This document shows, one piece after another, positions 24,471 through 35,398 of a stretch of DNA of 64,000 nucleotides. The DNA lies in NCBI RefSeq assembly GCF_020882245.1, contig NC_083598.1, positions 33,517,858 through 33,581,857 of the forward strand. Reading direction: 5' to 3'. The DNA is from Rhopalosiphum padi (Eukaryota; Arthropoda; Insecta; Hemiptera; Aphididae). Position 1 is the stretch's first letter. Every line of letters begins with the position of its first letter. Below the pieces are notes generated by a model. It saw only the letters and a program-made list of their open reading frames with translations, searched no databases and was not told the origin of the DNA. The position numbers and the translations under genes were made by a program.

Positions 24471-27400
24471 TAAAATATTTAACAATTAATAACTTTGTCA
24501 ATGGTATTCTTTTTTATTGATTGGACGATAACTAAACATAATCTATATATTTAACAAAATTATGTTTTTATTGTTCAGTATTATAATTATTATATTAAAA
24601 TGTAGTGATAAAATTGCTTATAATAAAAATGATTATTAATAATATTATATATTACCACATTTAATTATAGTACCCAATAAACGGCAACTTCATGAGTCGC
24701 CATTACAAAAAAATTGGTAAACATTGGCACATTTCCCTAGTAGAATCCAGTATTCCACATGGCCTGTAAATTTCAACATATTATATAATATGCAAAATGT
24801 CCCACACGATATACAAGGAGATCAGATACCGAACTCTCCTTGGTCGTTGTAGTTTCAAGGAATTAGAATATCAAACACGCGCATGTTGTAATGAACGGTG
24901 TTTTTCAATCATAGCTAGGAAATAGTTTTCGTTTTTCACACGACTATAATATTGCAGTGCATGTGGGAATTTTTTCACATTCCGTCACGTGAAATAAATG
25001 TCCGTCAGATCCAAAAGATACCCCGAACATGGTGTTATATTATATGTGATATTATGTGTATCGTGATCTGTAGAAAGCGCCCCCCCCCCCCCCTTTGGCG
25101 ATAGGCAGGTTCAGTATGCCGGACACGGACAAGGCAGAAAGCGATTTTCCAATTTTTGGAATTTTCACCCATATCTTTGTTGTCCCACCATTTTAATAAA
25201 CAATAAACATGGGTAACAAATAACCTTTTACCGATTTGTTATGTATTTTGCTTTTTGCACACCAATACAATAAAGTCCTATCAAACATCAAAGGCACGTA
25301 TATATATTACCATTGGTTATACATTTATAATCAATGACAGTGCATTTTATTATTATTATTTGACAGACTCTCATAGTACGCGCTTTGCTTACGATTTCAA
25401 CACTACGATTATGTTGTAGTTATAATGTATCGATTCGACGAGTTCTCGTTTTAATTGAAGCCGGACCGATATAGGTTATTTTTAACCTTTAGTTAACTGT
25501 ATAAAATACACATCAAAGGTTAATTAATTGTATATTAATATTGTAAACATAATAATATCAGTCATTTTATTAGAAATCATTCAGTTAACTCAACGCAATG
25601 TGTGTCGAACATTATTGTTTATTATGGTTATTATATGATTGATAAATTATGTCACAAAATTACTAATTAATTATTATTACGGTAATAAAACATATTATCA
25701 AAAATGAATAATATTATCTACAATTATTGAACATACTAGAATCATACAAATTTATAAAATTGTATTTTTTTAAATTTAAATCATGACTTAATTACAGTTT
25801 TTTAATTTGTAAGTTATTAATTATTACTTATTCATTAAAGTTATATTTTAATTGTTTTTTTATTAAATATTATTTAAATTTGTACTAGGCAATTTATTAT
25901 AATTAATTCATCATCCTCGAAAAAATACGAGTTGTTTTAATAAGTCATACGATTTATACTCGATATTGAGTTTTTATTTTGAATCAATACATATATATGT
26001 CATTTTTAATAAAGTGGTCCATGGATTCGACAAAATAAAATATTGAATTGGTTACGAGTTTTATGTCATTAAAAGTATTTAAGTATTTTTTTTTTAAGTA
26101 TTGTTATTTTAATATGTATTTCAATGTTAAACCCACTTAATATTCTTTATTTGTTTTTTTATTCTTACAGAAATTTAATAATAATTATTTCTCATAACAT
26201 AATATGATGTCATGTTTAATAATAAAAAATAAATACCTATAAATAAACAAAGAATACATTATAGAATATCAAAATTATCATTTCTCTTAATTTATTTTCC
26301 GTGGTCATGTGCCATTGTGAGTTCCAAAAATCAATGCAGTATTTGTTTATATTTCTTTTTATATCTGAGCTTATTATTGTTCTACTGGTGTAAGTGTTTT
26401 TCTATCGTCGTTTTTTATTATTTTTAAATTAAGATTAAGATATGTTTCTGCTATTTGGAAATTTTTCAATTGAAAAGTAGTGAACATGTTACCGTTCTTA
26501 AATAAAAATGTCCGTTACCGGGAGGTTTCCCCTATTGATAGGGGTTCCGTTAGTGGATAGGTTTCATTGTATATTTAAGCAAGTTCATCTTATGATCGGT
26601 CAAAACTAAAAGAATTACACTTTTTACAGTCGATAGAAAAACTTTAAAAACATTTATCACTAAATCATAAAAACAATAGATTGATGCTGTATTCGGTTAT
26701 GCAATCATATGTTAGGTAGTTGATCTTACTGTTTTTAATACAAAAATTAGGTAATTACCAATCAATTATGTATAAATTTAACTTGTCAACGACTTAGATA
26801 ACATAGTTTAACTTAATAGTAAGCGCAGTATAATGAATACAGCATTGAGTATTTTTATAACTATAAAGTTAAATTTAAAAATGATGGGAATCATAAACTG
26901 TTGTATACGTTTCCTGAATAAATTTAATCGACCAAACAGTCAATCAACTTACTTACAGTAGGTAGATAAATAAAAAATAATTTTCAAGCATTTATGTTGA
27001 AGGATAAAACTTTTTTAGATTTTAATATTTATGTTTAAATTATAAACTTATCAAAAGTTTTCAAAATATACAACGTTTAATTATTAATTATAATAATTTA
27101 TAAGGTAATATGAATATAATATAGATAGTTACTTATGTGATATATAAGTTACAGTTTTCGTGGATTAATACATTTAATATAATTACGTTTCTATCGAGTT
27201 GCATTTATTTGTTTATTTATAATCAACATTATTGAGGTTAACTTATTCCTTATTAAAAACTTTTTTGTGTTTTTAAATTGGTATTATGTAATTATTAATG
27301 TAACTTGTAACCATTGAGGCATACTTACGATTTAAAGTATGTATGGCGTATGAAACATAGATTAATATAGGTACATAAATAATAATTTTCGAAGTTGAAA

Positions 27401-28053
27401 AACGTAAACGGTGCAAAACTTTCTGAAAATGCGTTATTTATCATAAGTTTAATAGATTGAGATTGAGATTGCATGCAGAGTATTTTTGGATTAAAAGTTA
27501 ACGAATATTATTAATTCTCTAATTTATTTATTTTCAATTATTTTATTGAGGGGTTTGACAATAATAATTACTAATACTATTGTTATTATAATACTATTAT
27601 ACAATTTTATGTGTCCTTAACTTGTTAGTATTATCACTGTTTAGTAATTTACTAATATATTTGAAAACCGCCATAATCACAGTAAACTATGTAATTTTGA
27701 ACATTGATCTTGATATATATTTAATATATTGTATTTTCCTTAAATAAGCATCCAGAAGTTGTAAATAAAATGAGAATAAGCTTGAAATTTGAATAAACTT
27801 GACTAATTTTGATCGACGTAACTACATTTAAATACGCTTGACACTGCACAGTAATAATAATGAAGTCATTGCAAATGGAAAAAAAATAGTTACGCGTGAA
27901 CCCAAATACATTTCCAGTGTGCGTTTTTATAAACATAGCAGACGTTTTTGAAAACTAAAACAAAACACCATATTATATATATACATTCATAATCGTTTTT
28001 AGACAATTTATGTTTCATAAAGGTCTAATTTGTCATATCAAAATGAATAATGT
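24471..28053. other. AT-rich DNA with minor repeats
   Basis: No supported gene. A run of 14 C lies at 25080-25093. At 24675-24770 a splice-acceptor-like ATTATAG is followed by a 32-codon open frame, too short to call. A pogo-like terminal sequence at 26500-26575 is listed separately. Confidence 0.45.
26500..26575 (-). mobile_element. single terminus of a pogo/Tigger-like element
   Basis: On the minus strand the segment starts TACAATGAAACCTATCCACT and continues with repeated AACGGA and AAACCT words. This resembles the termini of pogo-group Tc1/mariner elements, which begin CAGT-GAAACCT. A small palindrome, CCCCTATTGATAGGGG, lies inside. I could not find the matching opposite end, so this is at most a relic. 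Confidence 0.3.
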
Positions 28054-28061
28054 AATATCGA

Positions 28062-28646
28062 CAGTGGAGGTGCCAGATATTTTTTATTTTGGGGAGGGGG
28101 GGGGCGAAACCGGGACAACATTTTTTTTGTGAGTCATTTGTATATGGCTGCTACTCGATCACCTATTAATTTGTATATACCATATTTTCAGGAAAGTATT
28201 GCTAAAAATGTTATGGGTATAATATGTTATATTTCTAAATAAATAATCAAAAGTTATATATACTTTATTATTATCACAAAATTACAGTAAAACTTCGAAT
28301 TTCCTCCGTTTTATAACGTGTTTTATACTATATAACTTTTTATTTTTTAATGTTTAAGGTTTTAGAAAATATTCAGTTAGTATTAACTTAATTGGGTATT
28401 TTTATTTCTAAATAAATTACGTGTAAAAAAAGTATATTTAATTTGAATATAACAGTCAAACTTAAAATAATATTACTTAAGTCTAAAAACTCTTCAAATT
28501 AATTAATATCATTTTATATATTAATAATGATTTACAATTTGTTTATTTATTTACATATTTTTAACATTAAATTATAGGATGAGGAGGGAAAAATCAAATT
28601 TTAGCGAGGTACTTGCACACCCGTGCCCCTTTTAGCGCCACTCCTG
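28062..28646. mobile_element. non-autonomous hAT-like transposon, 585 bp
   Basis: An exact 8-bp target-site duplication, AATATCGA, lies at 28054-28061 and 28647-28654. The left end reads CAGTGGAGGTGCCAG and the right end, inverted, CAGGAGTGGCGCTA. CAG termini, G-rich subterminal DNA (a GGGGAGGGGGGGGG-type run near 28090) and 8-bp duplications are hallmarks of hAT elements. The interior is AT-rich and has no transposase, so the element would have needed one in trans. The perfect duplication suggests a fairly young insertion. Confidence 0.75.
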
Positions 28647-29415
28647 AATATCGACAATTTTGCAATTCATTATGTTATTTACTTAAATTATAGTTAAACG
28701 TGTGTATTGGACATAATAAATTTCACATACATTATATCTCTAAACTATTTTTTTATTAAAATTATATTATTTTATAAAATAATCTCAAATATATATTTAA
28801 CATACTATAATTTGCGTGTGTGTTTGGTACTCAAATATAAGCATAAGCCCTTGTAAATGTAGACCAAATAGTATATTAGTGTGTATGGCGCACGTCTGTT
28901 ACTTCCAAAACTAAATCATACTATTAAAGTTAACTTAGAGATGAACTTGAACAGCGTGCAATCGTATAATTTATGAGTTATAATTTCAACGATGTTAAAA
29001 TTATGAATTTGTGTATACATGGTTTTCAAACAACTGGAATAATATTATCATAACTATGTGAATTCATCGTTTATGGTAATATTATTATTAAATCATATTT
29101 TTTCTACCGGAGTTTTTCAAAGTTAGTTATTAAATTTAGTTCTCCTTTCGTATTTTATTATTATTATTATTATTGTTTTCTTTTTTTTTTTTTAGTAACT
29201 TTGCTTTATACAATGTATACAGTTTGTTTCATTAAGTTTTCTGTATGATATTTATTTCAATGGGTCTATATTATAATATATGTATAGTGTATACATAACA
29301 ATAAGGGTTTAGTCAAGATTAACATGTCAAGTGTAAAATTGGTAAAATATAAATATAACAGCGTAAAAGCACATTATTTAAAATTTATATTACTGTCATC
29401 GTTCTTCCATTAGAT

Positions 29416-29661
29416 CAGTGGTCGGCAACCGGCGGCGGTCGCGCCACTGTTGTATACGACCCGCTTTAAATTTTATAACAAGGAAATATTCATATATATA
29501 TATTAATAATTTTTTTTATAAATTACCTACTTTATTTTAATGTTTTAGACAGTAATTTTATTTTTTTCATAGTCAATAATTTTAAAATATAAAATTGTTA
29601 TTCTTGTTCAACGAATTCTTTTTAATTAAGCCCGAGAGTCCAAAAAGGTTTCCGACCACTC
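29416..29661. mobile_element. non-autonomous hAT-like transposon, 246 bp
   Basis: The left end CAGTGGTCGGCAACC and the right end, inverted, GAGTGGTCGGAAACC pair at 13 of 15 positions. The word GTGGTCGGCAACC is typical of hAT termini. Flanks CATTAGAT and TATAAGAT match at 6 of 8 positions, consistent with a decayed duplication. The interior is AT-rich and non-coding. Confidence 0.6.
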
Positions 29662-30352
29662 TATAAGATAACTATTGTTACCATGACTAAAATATACTAA
29701 CTTTATGTCGCCGTAGATACTGAAACGGCTAAAAAGTTATGTAGATATAAAAAGAGTTATTCTGATATTTGTAACGTTTTCCAGCCAAAAAATCCATTTT
29801 ATTCAATTCAAATTCATATTTATCGTTAGGAGTCCTCATTTGACAATTGATGTTCACTAAATATTGTAATTTGTCTTCATTCAGGTCTTTTAAACCTCTT
29901 TACCCAATGTCGTTAAATAATTTTCCTCGAAATCTTTTCGCGTAGACGTATTAAATAATAATACTGTTTTAAATTATTTATTAAAATCCTCTTAGTTTTA
30001 CACATTAAACAAAATTTAAATATATAAAATTAAAAATATATTTTGTGACTAACGTAATTTGTTTCGAGTACCATAATGTAACATATATATTATAAATACT
30101 AGGTAAAATAAATAGCGTTATAGAATTTGACATCGAAGTATTAATGATTACCAAACATGTATAATATAGAATTGATATTGACGATTTCATTTTATTTTTA
30201 ACTATATAACTATAAATTATTATGTTCTATTTTTCAAGAAAACCGGTTTTTAATAAATAAACGTTTTTAAATGAATTTATATATGGCTCAAAATAAACAG
30301 TTTTTTCCGTAAAGATATAATTCTATTACAAGTACTTTATTATTATTTGTTA
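29662..30352. other. spacer between transposons
   Basis: AT-rich DNA with no supported feature. The minus frame 30005-30190 is low complexity. Confidence 0.6.
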
Positions 30353-30360
30353 GACTTTAG

Positions 30361-30587
30361 TAGGGTTTGTCAACTTTCGACTCGCGAGTCACATATGGCT
30401 CTTGTCATTGTTCAATGTGGCTTTTGTATTTATAAAATCAAAATTTACTTCTTATATTATTATTATTAATTTTGATTTATAATTTCAAATTATATAAAAT
30501 TAATATATATATATATACATATTTAGCTCTTGGTGTCATTGTATTTATCCATTTGGTTAGCGAACCTATTAATAATGGCAACCCCTA
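30361..30587. mobile_element. non-autonomous hAT-like transposon, 227 bp
   Basis: Target-site duplications GACTTTAG (30353-30360) and GACTATAG (30588-30595) match at 7 of 8. The ends are TAGGGTTTGTCAAC and, inverted, TAGGGGTTGCCAT. The left subterminal region has CTCGCGAGTCACATATGGCTCTT-like words, a signature seen in many hAT elements. The interior has no coding capacity. Its right duplication overlaps the left duplication of the next element by two bases. Confidence 0.68.
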
Positions 30588-30601
30588 GACTATAGTCATT
30601 T

Positions 30602-31172
30602 GGGAGTAACCAAATTGGTTCCCGTTTGGCCGAATTGGTTCCCGTTTGAAAAAGGTATTTTATTAAGTTGAGCCGAATTGGTTCCCGTTTGCGTACAGGT
30701 AATTTTTAATTTACTACAAATTGTTGCGAATCGTTCCATTCAAAGCTGAATAAAGAATTTACAAGTGCCAATCCTAATATATTTTATTTTATGGAAACTT
30801 TAAATAGCATTCAAACATTAAATTACATAAAATTTCGAAGTAATAATACTAGAAAACTAACTAGCAAACAACAAAAAAACAACAAGTACTTGGAAAATTG
30901 TATGACTGATTATATTAATAAGACTATAGTTGACTTCCAAATCAACGATTTAAAATTGTATATATTCTATCTTTTTTTTTATAACACACATTAACGCACA
31001 TTTTTAACTAAGCCTACTTTTAAGTTGACAGTCCTAAGCTTGTAAAATTGAGAAGGAAAATGTGCGTAATTAAACGAGAACCAATTCGGCTTAACTTAAT
31101 AAAATACCTTTTTCAAACGGGAACCAATTCGGGATGTGGGGTTGGAGCTCGGGAACCAATTCGGTACCAGCC
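30602..31172. mobile_element. 571-bp non-autonomous DNA transposon with iterated subterminal 19-mers
   Basis: The exact 8-bp duplication AGTCATTT lies at 30594-30601 and 31173-31180. The ends are GGGAGTAACC and, inverted, GGCTGGTACC. Both arms carry three direct copies of CCGAATTGGTTCCCGTTTG or close variants: 30610-30628, 30630-30648 and 30673-30691 at the left; 31072-31089, 31114-31132 and a partial copy at 31150-31164 at the right in inverted sense. Segments 30630-30691 and 31072-31132 form an inverted repeat of about 62 bp with roughly three mismatches. The middle is AT-rich; the 67-codon frame at 30791-30994 shows no domain. Eight-bp duplications occur in the hAT, P and Merlin groups, but the termini fit none of them cleanly, so I leave the superfamily open. 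Iterated 19-mers are presumably transposase-binding sites. Confidence 0.8.
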
Positions 31173-31180
31173 AGTCATTT

Positions 31181-33997
31181 ATGTATAGGTTACATGACCT
31201 TTTTTTTGATACCTACCTATATGTGAAATAAAAATAATTAAAACCAGGTTACTTAATTCTTATTGTTTATTTGCAATAGGAAATATTTTATTCAAAATTA
31301 TCTAGAAAATATTTGATCGTTAGGTACCAGATATGTAATTAATAAATACGATATAACATTGAAAACTAGTTTTTTTGAAAACATTTTCTATTCAACTTTA
31401 TAATAAATTTATTTGACATTTACAACCGAACAGTAAGTTAATACTAAAACTTACACTTAAAGCTTTACGTTTTTTTATCTAGATTAATAGTGAACAATGT
31501 GTATATTATGTTATTAAGGCAATTAAATGTTCATTAACCTAATTCTTAAATAACTTAACATATAAAATTGTGTGTGTGTATATATATAAATGTTTTGAAA
31601 ACTCAAAGTATATAATTGCAGTAAGTGTACAGTAAAAGAATATTTAAATAGTGCGGACGAGAAAAATATTATTAATTACTTAAGTCACGTTTTTAATGTG
31701 TATTTTTTAAAGTGTTGACCTTATTTTGCGTGTGTTTAAGATTAGATAAAATATTTTCTTTCACTGGTAACTATATAATTTTGTCAAAACCAAGACAAGT
31801 TTACGTACTTAAAGTTATTTGTTTTAAAAATTATTCCATACAGATACGCGTGTTCACCCAAACCAAGCGGGTACACATTAAAAAAGCACTAATATAATAT
31901 ATATATATACAACGGAGACCGTATTATATGTTCAACAAGTTCGGTATTTTCATACACGATACACGAGTAAACTTTTCAAGCAAATCCATCTTACAAAAAT
32001 TGTACACAAGTGTATATTTCATCTTGTAATTTTATTCCACGCTACATGATGTAACCACTAACCCTCTATTCTAATATCGAATAAAATAGTAAAAGTACAA
32101 ATCTAAAATTGTATAAAATCTATGCAGTTTTCATGACGAAGAATATCATAATTTTATATTAAATTCAACCACCCCATATCATTGCTGAAGTTCATAATAT
32201 TATATTTAAATAATATAAAACCTATAATTATTAAGTAATTGACAAGTAAAAATTGTATCAATGAGGAATTCCGTCTAAATTTATGTCATAAATATGACAT
32301 ACATATCTTATTGATACACATACACAACATTAGATAATATAAAAATTAATAAAATGTATAGTAATTAATGATGTATCATATTAAATTATTGGATATTCTT
32401 GAGCATTCTAATTTGTTCACAGTTATATACACAGAAAGAAATTTCCCAACTCTAAATAGTTGTATGGATATATTTATGATTTTGTAGATTAAATGTTATA
32501 TAGGTATTAGGTTCATGAGATAGATATTTTTTTTTATATAAAATGCAATAATTCTGTTTTTGATAACATTTTTTTTATCATACTGAATTTGAAGCGAAAT
32601 TAAAATTTTTTTTTATTCTTAAGAACTTGCAGTTTATTATTATATATACACATAATATATGCATCCTATTATATTATATTTAAGGCACCTACTTCACGTT
32701 CACGCGTCACGACTATACTGAAAATATCACCAAACTGCCAAAGGCGTCGAAAATGATATAATGATAGAATATAATAATATTATTTAATAACTATTGACAC
32801 GACAATATGATATTATTCAGCATCAATGTTGATTATTTGATGCACCAATATATTTCGTATATTCAAAACATAATATAGAATAATGTTGATAATACAATTG
32901 CGTGGATTTCTGAAACGTTTAAATGAATAATATTATTATAAAAAGTTGTTACAGGTACGGAATAATGTCAATGAAAACAAAAAAAAAAACATTAAAGCTT
33001 TTGTAACATACCTATCGTGTATTATGAATTATTTCGTGTATAATTTATTAAATTTTTTTCCTGAATTTTTATGACTATATTATACTATTATGTTATGCTT
33101 AAAACTATAAATAATAATATATTGTAAATTATCTGAAAAATGAATTTTTATGTATAGGTATAGGCTGATCAATTTATCATAAGACATTTATTATTTCAGA
33201 AAACACTAACATTTTTGAAAATACTTCTTTTATGTAATTTAAAGTCATTAAAAAACAACTTTTTTGGAAAACAATTTTTCACCATAGATTTATTATAATT
33301 TTTTAAGGATTTTACTGTTTTAAATGACAATAATATACAATGTTAATTTAATATTCCGAAACAGAATATTATTCAAAATATTTTTATTTATAAAAAACCA
33401 ATTTTGGACAAGTAATTTATTAGTTATAGGTTTTTAAAGTTTGGACAAATGAAGTATAATGGATAAACAAATTATGATATACTCGTCTTTACTGCTACAA
33501 TCTGTTTATAGAAAATTTAAATACATTTTAGTTATCTCATAAAATAGTTCTCTAAAATTCAGTTTTAGATTCTGTGTCCTGTGTGAACGATGAATGTATT
33601 GATTTTACAACGAAGTGTGTTTTTTTGAGACTGTAAACACTTTTTTGATTAGTAAAAATGATTCGATTTTTAAAAATTGGAGTGGTTCTGTCATCAAATT
33701 TGGTTTGATTGGTACTTTGGAGAAATTTAAATTGAAAATAAAATTATAAATTTTATAATCGAGGGAAAAAATAGGATTTTTATGCAAATTCAATTTTTTT
33801 TTTTTTTTTGTGTAACTTGAAAACTAATAACCACGCGTAGATACTTGTTTATAAAATGTTTAAATTATCAATTTTTATTTACGTTTTATTTATATTAATA
33901 TCTAAAATTTTCAAAATATGTACTTTTTGAGCTTGTTGATTTATTACAACAATTTTTATAAATTTTTAAATATATATAATACATATAAATAAAAAAA
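31181..33997. other. AT-rich DNA, no supported gene
   Basis: Only AT-rich sequence with A and T runs and short TA tracts. Frames at 31712-31897 plus and 33605-33793 minus are composed of codons expected from AT-rich DNA and show no domain. Confidence 0.6.
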
Positions 33998-34440
33998 TAA
34001 TTCTACCGAAAAGCCAAATTGGTTTTTTTTTTATGAATATTTGAAGTTCAAATTTTTACGACAATGAGAATTCACCCGTAAAACCTAACTTAACCTAATT
34101 TTGTCTACTCAACAATTTTTAGATATTTTGATTTATTTCGAAAATAAATACAATATATACGTGAAGTATTGACTAAATGTTTATATTGTCATTTTTATAA
34201 TATGCAATTAATTATCAAATTATGTTCATAAATATGTACAACATATACAATACAATAATTGTTTTCTTGGTTATATATGCATAAAAACTTTTCGTTTTGT
34301 ATCTAAAATTTGAAAATTTAATATAAGATTTCTCATAAATAGTGTAATTTAAAATCATACAATTATTATCTATTTAGATTGAATCTATTTTTATCATATT
34401 ATGGTATTTACAGAAAGATATCGTTAACATTTTAATTATA
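33998..34440 (+). repeat. dispersed repeat, copy 1 (second copy at 54.04-54.44 kb)
   Basis: Shared diverged blocks occur in the same order and orientation as at 54038-54440. Examples are AAATTCTAC-type starts, GATTATTTGAAGTTCAAA against GAATATTTGAAGTTCAAA, ATTCACCC, TTTCGAAAATAAATA against TTTCAAAAATAAATA, and AATCTATTTTTA followed by GGTATTTACAG. The length is about 400 bp. No ORF or terminal structure is visible. It is an old interspersed repeat of unknown class. Confidence 0.5.
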
Positions 34441-35315
34441 TTATATTATTTTGATATAATATGATAAAAAAATATATTATTTTAATAATCAAATACTAAT
34501 AATATAGAATAATATAATACATGTTTTTTTAACCATACAGACATTTTAATTTAGTTTTATATTTTTCCTTTCTTTTTGTAAATAATGTCTATACCTACAA
34601 TATTTTATTTTCTGTTCAAAATGGTTTTTCGTGTACAATATATTACTCGAAATCTAATTTTAGCTGAACGATACCCATGGTCACTGACTACTTTTTTATA
34701 TATTATTGTACTCCGAAAAAAATCTTCTTTGATAAATAACTAATATTAATTTAATTAATAATATCGTGTTTTCATTAAAACAAAACTAATAAATTAAAAA
34801 CGATAACAATAAAAATAGGAAAAAAAAATATTTTTTTAGAACTGTGTTGTTTTTTTAACTAACTACTTAAGTTGATGTAATACAAGTATTTTAAAAATCG
34901 TTCATTTTTTTTAAATACATTGTTTGAATTAATTAAGTAATAACTAATAAGTATATTATTAAATATAATTGAATTCAATTGAATACACAAAAATAAATCA
35001 AATTAAATATTATGTTGTATTTTTACTCCTTTATATTTACGAGTTAAATTATTTAAATCATAATATATTATTCAGATTGCAAGACAAATATATACGTTAT
35101 AAATTTATATTACACATAATTGATAATACACATGAAAAAAATACCATTTCAGCGAATTTTAAACGTTTGCAACTGATCATAATTTTGTGTAAAATATCCC
35201 TGACCTAGGTTATTTTAATAATCATAGTTTAATTAATAAAAATGAATTAATTTTATATTTTATTACGAAAAATAATGATAAATTAAATCTAGGAAACTCA
35301 ATAATTTATAACTTA

Positions 35316-35318
<3 letters not shown>

Positions 35319-35395
<77 letters not shown>
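35319..35395. repeat. (TA)n microsatellite, 77 bp
   Basis: An uninterrupted AT dinucleotide run, self-complementary along its whole length and so prone to cruciform formation and slippage. It is the longest simple repeat in the window. Confidence 0.95.

Positions 35396-35398
<3 letters not shown>

Noticed and set aside
24054..24473. 139-codon plus and 105-codon minus frames in the CpG island
   Set aside because: Opposite strands are open at once, both run through the (CG)n(TG)n repeat, and neither has a domain.
20500..25000. aphid bicycle-type microexon effector gene
   Set aside because: Several microexon-like segments exist, but no Cys-Tyr-Cys pairs or consistent phase chain could be assembled.
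35319..35395. CRISPR or satellite array
   Set aside because: Pure TA dinucleotide repeat without spacers or a longer unit.
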